A stretch of 64,000 nucleotides of DNA from Sphagnum compactum (Eukaryota; Bryophyta; Sphagnopsida; Sphagnales), in assembly GCA_965153455.1 (NCBI GenBank), contig OZ234493.1, forward strand, positions 35,268,213 to 35,332,212, given 5' to 3'. Under the pieces are notes generated by a model. That model had not been told where the DNA came from and ran no database searches. It was given only the letters and a program-made list of their open reading frames with translations. Positions 24,301-36,098 of this stretch are shown here, piece after piece (positions within the stretch are counted from its first letter, which is position 1; every line of letters begins with the position of its first letter). Made by a program: the position numbers and the translations under genes.

Positions 24301-26318
24301 CCCTCCTTCCTGGGATGTATGATTCTCTACAAGTTTGAGTCCAGCCAGTCTTCTTGATCTAAATGGAAAGAGAAAATTCAAATGCCTCCATCCCTCACTC
24401 CCCCTGAAATTGAATCTCTTCCTTTGATGGATTGTGAGTGGAGTGTGCCAAACACTTCCATCACACCCCCAATCAGAGAACCTTGGAGGATGCCGGAGAG
24501 GGCAATATGTCTCACCTGCAGGAATTCACATAAAACAGAAACGTAATCACGAAGTTCCTGCATGTAAAGATACTTCTCATTTGCACCTGCCAGTGATCTT
24601 TCAAGAGACACCACTGCTGTGAGTGATGAAGACAGCGATTCATTGGTCCTGAAGAGATTATTCTTCGTCGTCTCATGGCCTTCCTGACAATTCTCCCAGC
24701 CAAAACCTCATTAGATGTGAACAAATCTATGGAGCCACATATTCTGCTTTGAGTCCTATGAGATTTCCACATGGCTGCTGCACAGCAGAGCAGATCAATG
24801 TGCTCCTGAGCTGAGTACAGAAATGCCAAAGGACTGATGAGACACCCACAGAGAGTGACAGAGACAGAAAGTTTGTGTGGTGTGTATGTGTCCATGGATA
24901 TTCAAATATACCCTTAATCTGTGTGTGTTCTCTTGAAGAATTCTCATTGCTGCTGCAGCCTGCTGCGCAACTGAAAGAGCCTCCATGCTACTCCTGCCAA
25001 AGCCCCAACCTGCACTGCCAGCAGGCATGGATGGCAGTGCACCGCCAATAAACCCAGTCTTGAAATCTCCTTGTACAGAAGGAGCCTCAGGCACTACTAG
25101 CCTTCCTCTGTGTGCAGCATCCTCTACCCTCTTCCCAAACCCTTTTCTCAGCTGCTCCTCCTCCCACTGTCTATCCTCATCTTCCTCTTCCTCATCTCGG
25201 TTCTCTAATTGACTGCCAAGATTGGCATTTGTCTCACTGACAGATTGAAACACACCGCCCTTTTGTTTCTGCCTGCCAGAAACACTGTCGCCCAAAAATG
25301 CAACCCTTGTTTGGAATTCTGCTTCATCCTCACTTGACTCTACCTCTTCTCTGTCTCTGGCTTTCCCTATCTCATCATCCTGCTCCCTCACTAGACCCGA
25401 TTCTCGATTCTTACCCCTCCCTTCTGCAGCATCTACGGGGATGTAATCCGGTGCTGCCTGAGCCTGCCGCAGACGGTTCCTTCTTGCTTTGGCTGCAGCA
25501 ATCACAGCTGCATCAGGGATGTGAGTAATTCCTCCACTATCTGCCCCTGTTCCAATTCCCATCAACCCTAACCTGCTTTCGGCATCATCCTTAGCTTTCA
25601 CATCACTGAAGCCTCTCTCTTGCACATGTTCTTCTTCTGCAACCACAACGCTGGCACTCATAGCATTGCCATTTCTCCCCTCCTCTAACGCAGAACCGTT
25701 CTTAGATAGGGATGGTTTCACTAGACCTTTCAAAACCAGAACCGGCTCCAAGGGCTTGCTCTCCACCGGCGCCTTGGGGGGCGCTCCAAGGGACTTGGTG
25801 TTCCGCTGAAGCTCCAACAATTTCTCTTTCGTGTACTCACCTGCTTGCGGCTGAACATTGGAAAGAGTGGTAACCGTTACCTCCTTCGTCAAACCCGCTC
25901 TAGGACCAACACCAGCAGCACCTCCTTGCCCTAGACCAAACCCCGCCTTCTTCTTCATAGTCTTCTCCAATGATACTCCATCGCTGATTCCATCATTTTC
26001 CGCACCGAAACTGAGAGCGATTCCACCACCCCCAGATTTGGCCACAGAAACCCTAGTACCAGCCGACTTCGACCTCTGCTGCTGTTTCCCGATCCCCTCC
26101 GCTGCTTCCTCATCTTCTACCGCAAAGCTCAGCAACTTCGAACCGGAAGCTTTCTCCTGCATCTTCAGAAGCGAAGCTTTCTCCTTCTTCTTATTGTTAT
26201 TGTTATGCGCCCCAGACTTACCCGTTTTCTCTCCCTTCACTGCAGGCTTCTCTACCTCATCCCCATCCGCGTCGTCATCTTCCACTCGTCGCCGCCAATT
26301 CTTGGTTTTCATCATCAT
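21400..26318 (-). CDS. ILP1: ILP1/PAXBP1-type GCFC-domain protein, complete
   Basis: Seven exons (26318-24912, 24683-24516, 24220-23849, 23578-23283, 22881-22599, 22159-21873, 21592-21400) join in frame to about 1001 aa; Arabidopsis ILP1 is near 900. The family acts in the nucleus: ILP1 in plants is linked to spliceosome disassembly/intron-lariat complex function and to endoreduplication control, and animal PAXBP1/GCFC is its relative. Exon 1 alone encodes the disordered N-half: NWRRR start, KLLSFAVEDEE (61-71), GEYTKEKLLELQ (160-171), VLKGLVKP (195-202), PDAAVIAAAKARR (268-280) and an acidic WEEEQLRKG block (385-393). The GCFC domain follows: KLDEFGRD, SEEYSQL, KRDY, YMSLSAPAIFAPYVRLELL, VALPVLHHEVAHCWD, FGTSVRLLRN, WKDILALPVLEHLAL, HDAVIRTERV and the C-terminal LKEAL. 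The first of three consecutive ATGs is chosen. The exon 6 acceptor (AAAAG) has a poor pyrimidine tract and is the least certain junction. No disabling change was seen. Confidence 0.93.
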
Positions 26319-26654
26319 TTCCTCACTCTCCCACGGCTTCCGGAAAAAAATTTCCCTCCCACACCGATCACAAAACTCGCGCAAACTAAAACAACCACAT
26401 CCTCGGCAATTGTGGTATCATACTACCACTGCATCATAAGCTCTACTTGACTCCAAGAAACAAAGACTCTCCCAAGTTTGTTCCTCTTCCTCTACTTCGT
26501 CTTCTGCTTAGGCCAACAAATACCTCCTTGAGCAGCAGCATCATGCCGACACCACAGCAACTGCAAATCACATACCACGCGGGCCTTCACGATTGCGGGA
26601 GATGATACATCGAGGGCAGGCAACCAGCGAGCTCGCTCACGAAACTAAACTGTT

Positions 26655-26705
26655 TTAGGGTTTCTTCAAGCTTCTTCCGAAAATACCCAAATTTTGAAAC
26701 CCTAA
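26655..26705. promoter_or_regulatory. Two telo-box words upstream of the ILP1-like gene
   Basis: TTAGGGTTT at 26655-26663 and AAACCCTAA at 26697-26705 lie about 340-390 bp upstream of the ATG. Telo-boxes are common promoter elements in plant genes for RNA and protein synthesis. Their function here is inferred from position only. Confidence 0.4.
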
Positions 26706-26741
26706 AAACAAGAGAACGTGAAAAGTGGCGGAGTGCTAGCT

Positions 26742-26866
26742 AACGAAGAAACCTCCCTCCGTAAATGTTATCCTTACGCTCCAAGAGTTAAACAAAACCC
26801 CTAATTACGAAATCTCCCTCCGTAAATGTTAGCCTTACGCTCCAAGAGTTCAACAGAACCCCTATT
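26742..26866. repeat. Two tandem ~61-bp copies in the ILP1-like gene upstream region
   Basis: CTCCCTCCGTAAATGTTA followed by CTTACGCTCCAAGAGTT occurs at 26753 and again at 26814, with a few substitutions. It sits upstream of the transcribed region of the minus-strand gene. Confidence 0.75.
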
Positions 26867-26949
26867 AGTTTAAATCAGTGCTGGACGGGTACCAGGCTGG
26901 AACCCGGGTATACAGAATCAGAACTCCCCCATTTACATAACCTTGTGTA

Positions 26950-27260
26950 AATGTTATGGGGTGTGTAAGTGTAAATACTAAAATTATTTGTAAAGTCACC
27001 CTGTCTTTGGGCCTCCTTTCACCCCCAAACCCTTCCTTCAGGGGTATCATAAAGTACGAAAATTTTATTAAATCTGGAAATGAAATGCTGAAAATCAGCA
27101 TTTAATGAACAAGGTTCAAGACTAATTATAGTGAGCTTTACGAGTAGGAGCAGTGAAAATATATGCGGCAACAACAGTGGAGGCGCTAAAGAAAAAGGAA
27201 CAACAGGGTGAAACTCAGTTCACCACAAAAACTTAGGTTCCCCCACCCTTGAATGCTATG
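26950..27260 (+). repeat. Dispersed repeat R3, copy a (with hairpin)
   Basis: This stretch matches the reverse complement of about 48780-49150. Shared blocks are CACCCTGTCTTTGGGCCT, a hairpin at 27083-27103 with arms AAATGCTGA and TCAGCATTT around a 3-nt loop, GCAGTGAAAATATATG and AAACTCAGTT. The copy at 48.9 kb lies next to the endonuclease end of the Helentron-like element, so R3 could be a transposon end or a non-autonomous relative. That link is inference. Confidence 0.55.
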
Positions 27261-30017
27261 AATGTTTTTCTTCTTTTTTTGTAGGTTTTTTTTTTTTGAA
27301 TTTCACCCTTTTTATGATCAAACTCAGGGTTCTAGTGCTGTTTTCCTTACTTTATAGACAATTTTATTATATATATATATTTAATTATCACACCTTCTTG
27401 CAAAGTCATATGAATTAGTTGTGGGTGTATATTTTGATAGTTTTTTCTTTGAAATGGGCCATTTAGCTGGCTTATCATTGAAAACATTGTGAAATCTCCC
27501 CTCCTCAAGTAGAAATCACATTTTTTAAGTAATCAAATTGAATTTCTTTTTGAAAAGTTGACAAATAGGCTTCACTTCGGAGTTAAATATTATTTTTAAT
27601 AGGTGTTGAACTCCATACCTATATAGACCTCAATTTTAATTTGATATAAAAACATTTATTTATATGATGTCTAGCATAGGGGCGTGTGTAATGTCTCCGT
27701 GGAATTGGACCCAAATTTTAAACCAAGCCCAGAGATTCTTGAAATTTGAAGAAAAAATTGCATCAAAATCAAAACTATAAGGTATTAATATACGAAGAAC
27801 CTGGCTCAAATCCATACTTGAAAATTATTCAATAGTTTTAAAGAATCAAAACCAAGACCCCAAGTTATCTTTAAAAAAAAGAACCTCGCAACACTGGTGT
27901 AGACTTGTGAAATGTGAACCAAAAATGAGCTTTGAACCTTTTTAATACAAGGGCTAGGTGAATATGAAAGTTTGAAAAAAGGTCCACCATTGCCATTAGG
28001 AAGTTTTTTTCAAAAAAATTGATACTAGGTAATATGACTTTTTACTAGTATGTTGAAAAGTTGCTATATTGTTGGGTGATTGTTATAAATAGGAGCAAGC
28101 CCCTCAACAATTATCAAAGTGATTCTTAAGGTTTGTAACCATGGTTTTGTAAAAATCAAAAGAACTAGTTCTGATATATAACCAAGGTTTATTCGCAAAA
28201 ATCTTGAAAAGAAAGCAAATAACCATCTTTATAACCATGGGTTCTTCATCCATACTTTTCATGAAAACCAATGCTCTTTCCCAAGGTTTGAAATAGTTGT
28301 AACAAGTTGTTCTTTGATTTTGAAACATTAAAAATATTGAAACGAGCAATTATTAACAAATCGAATACTCACCCAACATTGGTTTAAACATTTTTTTATC
28401 AATATAATGACTTTGGGATGACATAAAAAATTTATTTTAATCATTATGAATGAATGTATCTTCCTTTTGAATGGCAAAATATGGATTAAAACTTTCAAAT
28501 GCAAATTGACTCAAATTTTTCACTCATAAATTAGGATAATTACATTGTGAAGTTTCATCTTTTTCATCAATGTGAGTTTCATAAGTTTTAGGCTTTAGAT
28601 GAAGTTTATATCACATATTTTTTATAATAGAATTTTTATTCTTATTAGAAGTCCCATTTTGACAACTAGAATGACCCCACAAACACACCACTTTGTTTTC
28701 CCATTGCAAGCCCATCTAATCAAATGAACCCCAATTCCAAAAACCACAATCCCAATGGGGTCGAACGTTTTTTTTTCCTTTTCACTTTCTTTTGTTGCCC
28801 CTTTTAACTCATGTATTTTCCCCTTCCTATACCCCTTAAACCTAAATTGGGATGCTCGACTTCCCTCCAACAACACCTTCAATTTTGAGCTTTGAAACAA
28901 GCATCACCTTCTACTCCATCCCTTGTAACATCACCCACTACAAGTTCATTGCCCATTGTGCTCTAGCTCCATTGTTCACACTCAAGCTCCAATTCAAAAA
29001 CAACAACAAGGGTTTTTTTTAACATTCCAAATGTTATTTTTAGGGTTGTTATTGTTTTGACTTGCAACAAATTAGTCCACCTTAACCCCATGCTACCTAG
29101 TTCCTATGAATGACCAAAAAATTGCCATGCATCACATTGAACTACGATGCACATAAATTCATTTTGTGCTTTTGATGTACCTATCAAAAGAAGAATCCTA
29201 AACTACAAGTGCATGCAAAAGAGTTGAGCAAGAAGGAAACAAAGAGGGAAAAAAATTCTAAACTTCTTGCAACCTTCTACAAAGCTTGCAAAACATTCAA
29301 AAACTTGCTCGAAACAAAAACCTACAAAAACTCATACCCACATTCCCATTAATATTTGCAATGGTTTTGTTGGGTTCATTGAGCTTTTTAGTTGGAATGT
29401 TCTAAACATTTGTTGACACAATAGTTTCTTAAGTGATAAGCTTAGCATCAAGCAACAAGCTTTCATGGTTGAAGTTGTAACACTAGTTTTATAATGACAA
29501 TTTTTTAATTTAGAATGCACTCAACACCGAACCTCCCTTTGTCACTTCTTTTCATGTTCTTTTCAATGAAGAGTTCAAAGCACGATGAACAATCATTGGC
29601 CCCCCCTCCCCTAATGGCTCTTGTTTTTCAAAAAAAACATGAAAGGTGTGGCAATGGTGACCATTACAACCTCTTTGTGATTCAAAATGTGCAACACCAT
29701 GAACATTGTGTGAACCTCTTAATGATGGTGCCCTTTCCCCCACCCATTTTTTTTGGAAAAAGAAGCTTGAACACCTCAACCAACCCTTTAATGAAACCAG
29801 CAACATAATTAGGTTTTTGTTATGTGACTAATGACCAAAGTGAACCAAAACCCATTAATGCAACAATTGTGGATGAGGTTATTTTAGTCATTTTGGGATG
29901 AGCCCAAACCATTTCACACACTTGACTTGGGTTTCAAGTTTTTTTTTTCCTTTCTGCCCACCTTCCACCCAACTATCAAAATTCAAAATTCTACTTACCT
30001 CCTTATTTCCTACCTAC
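27261..30017. other. Gene-free DNA
   Basis: An AT-rich start with a TATATATATAT run near 27368, then unrecognised sequence. The minus-strand frame at 28622-28900 and the overlapping opposed frames at 29515-29808 show no recognisable family and no splice-consistent partners. Confidence 0.4.
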
Positions 30018-30640
30018 CTCCCTCCTCTTGGTCTTGTGTTGATGTTGTTAAAGACAACGATAATGAGCCATGTTCATTGTCATCATCTTCCTCCTCCTTG
30101 TCCTCTATTGATGTTGCTATAAATAGGAAGATGATGACAAAAAATCACATGTTCATCTTCATTGTTTTCCTCCTCTTGGTCTTATATTCATGTTATTGAA
30201 AACAATGATAATGAAATGTGCATTTGTCATTGTCATCCTAATCTTGTGTTGATGTTTCTAAAGACAATTGTAATGAGCACATAGTTCATTGTCATTGTTT
30301 TTTTCCTCTTGGTCTTGCCACGCATTCATGACAACGATGAGCCCCACATTCATCATTGTTGTCTTCCTTTTCTTGGTTTTGTGTTTATGTTATTGAAAAC
30401 AATGATGATGAATTGCACATTCATTGTCATCATCTTCTCCCTTTAATCCTCGATCAATGTTGTTATAGATAGGAAGACAATGACATTGAGCTACACTAAT
30501 CACCATCATCATCTTCCTCTTCTTAATTTTTTGTTGATGATGTTAAAAACAATGATGATGAATTGCATTCACTATCATCATCTTTGTCCTCTTGATCCTA
30601 TGTTGATGTTGTTGTAAACAAAAACAACAACGATAAATGC
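30018..30640. repeat. ~70-bp minisatellite, about nine copies
   Basis: The core CTTCCTCCTCTTGGTCTTGTG, TTGATGTTGTTAAAGACAAC and ATGATGAATTGCACATTCATTGTCATCAT recurs roughly every 60-80 bp, with heavy point divergence. The divergence shows an old array. No coding function is proposed. Confidence 0.75.
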
Positions 30641-30756
30641 CTCCTATGTTTTTGCAAGTTGCCATTGTTGTTTATTTCCATCTTTCCTTGCTACTATCAC
30701 CTACAAATGTGCACCCCTTCTTTTATCCTTTATTTGAATTCTCTTTTGTTGTTTTT

Positions 30757-30965
30757 TTTTAGAAAAAGAAGCAAGATTAAAAGAGATAGGACTAAAAGAA
30801 GAAAAACCAAAAATAAAATAATAAGAAAAATAAAAATAGAATTAGAAGCAAGAATAGAAAAAGAAAAACCAAAACTAGAAAACGAAGAAAAAACACAAGT
30901 AGAATAAAAATATATAAGAAATTAGAAGGAAAAAAATGAAAAAGAAGAATTTGAAAAACCCAATG
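30757..30965 (+). repeat. A-rich polypurine low-complexity tract
   Basis: Almost entirely A and G with AAGAAAAA and GAAAAAGAAA words. The open frame through it (K/R/E-only peptide) is compositional. Confidence 0.7.
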
Positions 30966-31559
30966 CATTGAATCTTCTTATGGTTTTTTATGTACGAGTG
31001 TTTAAATATCGTGTACCCTCATAAAAGATTGTGTCAATGCCAAATGGCAACAACCATTGACATTGAACAACATCTTGTTTCATCATATGTTTTAGCACAT
31101 GGAAACCATGTTCCTATAATAAAGGTTATAGCAAGTGAGCAACATCTTGTTCCATCAAATGTGAATGGTTAGTTGCAACCAATAGCTTCAACAAATGTAG
31201 AAGTTGAAAGACTTGAAGGTCTAGTTTACACAATTAAACAATTGTTTGCTTGTCTATTGGTTTTCTAATCTTTTTTTTTAAGACAAAAAAATTTACATAA
31301 ACAATGAAAATGAAGGATAAGGTGTGCAAATAAGACATGGTAGGTTTTCTTTTACATCATTATAGTTTTTTTTTCATTTGATGAAATGCATTACCATCTT
31401 TGTGGTCATGTTGTCATGAGGAAATCACATTAATGTTTAATTATCATTCAATGATCATACAATCTATGTCTTCATGTGGAAATCATAACAAGCTTTTCAT
31501 AAGCTTTGTTCCACCCTCTCTTTCCACATGAGATGGGGGCTGGGGTTTTTTTCTATCAA

Positions 31560-34500
31560 TTTTTCTTTGCAATACCTAAATATAAATAAGGCTTCTTAGG
31601 TTTAAGTACGGCAATACTTGTAATATGTACACAATCTTGGTCATGTTTTCCATGTAATACCTTCATGTGGTATTTAATTGAATTTTTAAATTAAGGTCTG
31701 TGTGGTTATAAATATAGATTAATCATTGTTGTTTTATTTTCATCTTAATTGATACAATTAAAATAGATGAAAGGTGTGCTAGGGGTTGATCAAGCACCAA
31801 ATCCTAATGGCCCACCTTAGATCACAAGGAAAGGTATGGTATGGGCCAATGTAGGCTCCAAGTGGTTTTTGTAAGGTTGAGACCTATTTAGCTTTTTATG
31901 TTGCAAAATGGTTGTTAATGGTGTGCCTCCAAAAAGGAACACAACTTGATCACAAAAAAACCAAACTTGGACACCCCTCCATTCATGAAAGGGGTCCATG
32001 TCAACAAAATCATATGCAATGAATGTGCGTATCCTTAGTGATGCCCATTCAATTCAATGACAAAATGACCAAAATGCAACTATTCGAGCTTAGACAAAAA
32101 TTATAGCCAAGTTTGATCATCTCCAATCCATTACACAATCAAAATTTGAAGTACAAAAATTTACCTTAATACAACTTGTTTATGAGTTTTTGCTCAAGAT
32201 ACTTGGCATTTTGTCTTGGGGTTTGGAAAACATTCCCCAAGATGCTTTCACAATATTGAAAAGGATGAAGATTTACAAGTTGAAATTTAGAGCACCAAAT
32301 TTGCATATGCCAAGCAAATGAAACTTGCATGGGATGGGACATATTAAGAGCAAAAATTGAACAAACAATTTGAATACTGGAGATGCAAGTAATTGTGGAT
32401 TACCATGATTTTGAAATTGTACATGGACGGTATGTGTTTAGAACCATGTTTTTTTCAAACCTATGTACTAATTATGTATCATGTGTTTTATGCATACTTT
32501 GAACAATTACAAAGGACCAATTTGTAACCAATGTCATTCAATTCCAATTATGGCATTGTCATATTTGCATGCATCAACACAATACCAAGGTGAATATGCT
32601 AGAAACAATTTATTGACAAGCAAATGGCATGGTGGATGATGATGGTAGTTCTAAAAAGAGGCCTCCTAAGGCTAAGGAATAACATATATATTTTACTTGG
32701 GTTTCCTTGGCATAAACAATGGCATGGAATTTTATTTTTTTCCAATTTTTGAATGCATTTTTGGACATTGTATTCAGTTATGATAGAATTGGTATTTGCA
32801 TCAATACATGCAAGTTTATTTTATTACAATTGTAACTTCACATTTGTGTTGTGTTCCATGTTTTGAATGTGAATATTGCATCAATGCCTTGTTGAAAAAA
32901 ATTCTTTAAAATATTAATTATGAGTTTGAAACATATTGCAATACCCTATTATTGCACTCAAAACATCAATAAGTATAAAATTCAATACTCACATATTACA
33001 AAAATCAATTACATGAGATGTGACCACATGTGCAATATTCACATAACCATCAAATATACAATGGTTTTTTGGGCCAATATGCAATACCTATATGTCATCC
33101 ACAAAATTGAAGTTGGTTTTTTCCATTTCCATTTTAAATGATTTTTTTTCAAATGTAAATATTCTATTTTATGATCAGGGTGTAATCCAAGCTTTTGAAT
33201 AACCTTTTTGATTTTTTCTTAAACCTTACCCCAAACTTCTAACTAAAATTAAACATTTTTAATGTAGTTAATTGATGTAAACAATCAGCATAAATACAAT
33301 TTTTTTTTAAATCACCTTCTAGATAAGGATTTTTTTGAAATATCTATTTTTATAAATATGCCACTATTTTTAATCATGATTTTCATTTCATTTTTTGGTT
33401 AACATATGTTCCAAAAATGATATTACAATGTTTGGTCATTTAAGGCATATACTTTTCCCACTTCAAATGAATAAAAAATGGATGTGAATGTGAATTCCCA
33501 TCCTTTAAATACATTAGGTTCCCTTAATCTAAGGCCATTAAGATGAAGTAAATGTCTTGCCAATAATTCAAACCAAAATTTTATATATGATTTCATTTTT
33601 TTCATTTTCTTTTCATGTGGGTGGGGAACACGCGGGGGGGGGGAGGAGAAAACCGGAATAATAATTAAAATTATAATTTCATCCCTTAAATTTTCCTTTC
33701 ATTTATGTTCAAATGTCAAAATAAACTTTATTCCATTGAATTCAATCAATGTTGTGTTTAAAACTTATATGTGGATTTTTATTACCACATTTTTTTGTCA
33801 ATGCGTTGGTTTCAGTAAAAAGAAATATGCAATAGACAAATAATACCAAGGCTTTCCATGAATTGAAAAAATATTTCCATTGAAAAAAAAATGATTGTAA
33901 ATGTTAATTATAACAATACATTAGCAATAAACTTGCCCAAAGATTGTTTTCATAGATATATTAAAAGTCAACAAACAACGTTAGTATTACATAACATATT
34001 TAAATCAAAATGTGCAATACTTGCATTCATGGTACATCAAAAATTAACATCCATATACAAATATACATGGATTGGGGGCATGATTACATGTAATGGACAT
34101 TTACTACATAGTTTTATAGACTTGACAATGTCCATCCATCCATCATGTACATAGAGGTTAAGGTTTGCATTTGAAAACATGACCTTTTATGACATTCAAA
34201 TACATGTAATTTTTTTAAATATTTTGATAAACATTTTTATTTTGGGCTCAAAAACCATTTTTTATTGTTGCATTATAATTTCACATTTACATTTCTAAAG
34301 TTTAAGGTTCTTAAGCAATACTTACATAATGTCTTGTAAAATCCCCATGATTTGTTTAAAGGGTCTTAAATAATACATGCATATTGACATTTAATACACA
34401 TTGGGCTTTTGGAATTATGTGCAATACTTGTATATGGGCCATGGAATATGCATTGACATTTTAACAAAAGTTTGCAATACTTACATACGGGTCATAAAAT

Positions 34501-35030
34501 AGTTGTTGGTTTATTGGTGTCTTATTGTTGTTTGGAAGCCCAATTTGAAGGGATGTGGGTATTTCATTTTGGGGATTATATCTTCAACTAACTAACCATG
34601 AATTCTAATCAAGTCATTTTCATTGGCACCCATATGTGGGTATTGCATTAGGTTTAAGCCATTATTTTAACATGGTAATTGCATTTAAGTCACAAAAATA
34701 GGTACTGGTTTTGCAAACTTCAAATTGTTCTAAACATGATGATTCATGGTTGATGTGGGTATTACATCATACAAAGCCATTTTAAGATTACAATACCTAC
34801 ATCATAAGGTATATGATAAATGCCCCATGAACAATACCCATATCAACCCAAAAATTCCTTCAATGTGCATGGTGGACCTCACAATATTCATAAAAGACTT
34901 TTTTAATATCAACTACAAATTTTGAAACAATGTGCAATACCCCCAAGTGGGGTTTTGATCTTTCATTAAACATTGGATCAAACATGCAATACCTAAATCA
35001 AATGTGTTATATCATCACCGTAATAGTTGT
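31560..35030. repeat. Field of interspersed GCAATAC words
   Basis: GCAATAC or a near variant, often followed by YYACAT or YTATAT, occurs near 31569, 31611, 32938, 33032, 33081, 34014, 34315, 34421, 34474, 34934 and 34986. It occurs in reverse as GTATTGC/GTATTAC near 33984, 34640 and 34759. The DNA between the words is not obviously repeated. More copies lie inside the candidate MULE near 40186, 40236, 41195 and 41275. No gene was recognised in this 3.5-kb stretch. Confidence 0.5.
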
Positions 35031-35075
35031 GCATTGCAACATTTGGTTGCATTGCTTGTCAGTAACTTTAATAAA

Positions 35076-35384
35076 GGGCGTGTCACATTGTGACCTTGCC
35101 ATTTACACTGAAAGGTATCTTTATGCAAAAGAACACTTACGAAAACTCAAATATTTCATCATGCAAAATATAATTCTCAAAAAATCCTTTAAAAGAAACC
35201 AAAGTCCTTCAAAATATTATAACTTTATAACTAATTTCAAGTTTCAACACAAGTCAAAATATCATCTTTCAAAATTCCTCACATAAAATAGAGCTATTAC
35301 CTAGGGGCCAAAATCCTTTAAACTACTATACTTTATAATGAATCTAAACACAATATCCTTTCCTTGGTAGGCAAGACCAACAAA
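35076..35384 (+). repeat. Left terminal inverted repeat of the candidate MULE
   Basis: It pairs with 42575-42894 over its full length, with shared blocks such as CAAGTTTCAACACAAG, CAAAATATCATCTTTCAAAA, TTACCTAGGGGCC and AATGAATCTAAACACAATAT. Confidence 0.7.
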
Positions 35385-35519
35385 TATGGCATATTGAGGC
35401 TGATGGAAATATTAAATATATTGTAGATTAAAGATTTGGGAAATGATAACATAAACAACTCTTATGCCACATCGAGTGTCAATTCATAGTTTTAATCAAC
35501 CGATACAATTTTTGTTACG

Positions 35520-35772
35520 AGTTGCCCGTGGCTCGTCTTAGCACCAAAAGTGCTCCAACTATGCATTAACCACCTTGTGTTGGTTTTGTGCAGGACCGTG
35601 TGAGTAGTTGATGCTTGTCATTTTTCCTAGTCCCATCCCAGAGCTCCAGCACGCCCCTCTACCCCTCCAAAGTGCTGCGAGCCAGGGAGCATGCCCCGAC
35701 TCTTTGCTCTTCCGTTGTTTTCACTTTAGACTCACATTTGGAGTCTATTAAGGAGCTTGGGGGTGCGTCACA
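35520..35772 (+). mobile_element. Truncated LTR, 3' end
   Basis: It matches the 3' part of the LTR at about 37800-38044 in the same order: CCGTGGCTCnTCnTAGCACCAA, CCTAGTCCCATCCC, GAGCTCCA, CGCCCCTCTACCCCTC, and the end GGGTGCGTCA. The 5' part is missing. It is more diverged than the neighbouring LTR, so it is probably an older insertion near the transposase C-terminus. Confidence 0.65.
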
Positions 35773-36098
35773 TTCTCATTTGTAGTGATAATGCCACCAA
35801 TGTCAATTATCCCTTCTTCACCTTCAATAAACTCATCATCACTATAATTAAAGAAGTCCCCGTCATTTGAAATGTGTTGCAAGTCCACAAACACAAGTGC
35901 CAACCCTCCATAGTCAAATATTTACCATGTTTGAGAATACTCAATGATATATTCTTGCATAATTAATGCATGTGAAAATAATCATGAATTGGTGTTTGCA
36001 AAAATTCTTTCACAATGCCCACTCACACGTGCAACATGCATGTTGAAACAATGGATACTTTACTTGGTACATGACATTGACAAAACATTGGCTCTGCA

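Noticed and set aside
24512-24895. 127-codon minus frame overlapping the ILP1-like gene intron 1 and exon 2
   Set aside because: Exon 2 reads in a different frame (EGHETTKNN to CEFLQ), which matches the family. This frame is a shadow.
30757-30907. Lys/Glu-rich protein frame
   Set aside because: It is caused by an A/G-only tract, with no start context or splice sites.
35066-35075. 9-bp target duplication of the MULE
   Set aside because: The bases outside the two inverted repeats agree at only about half the positions, so no duplication is claimed.
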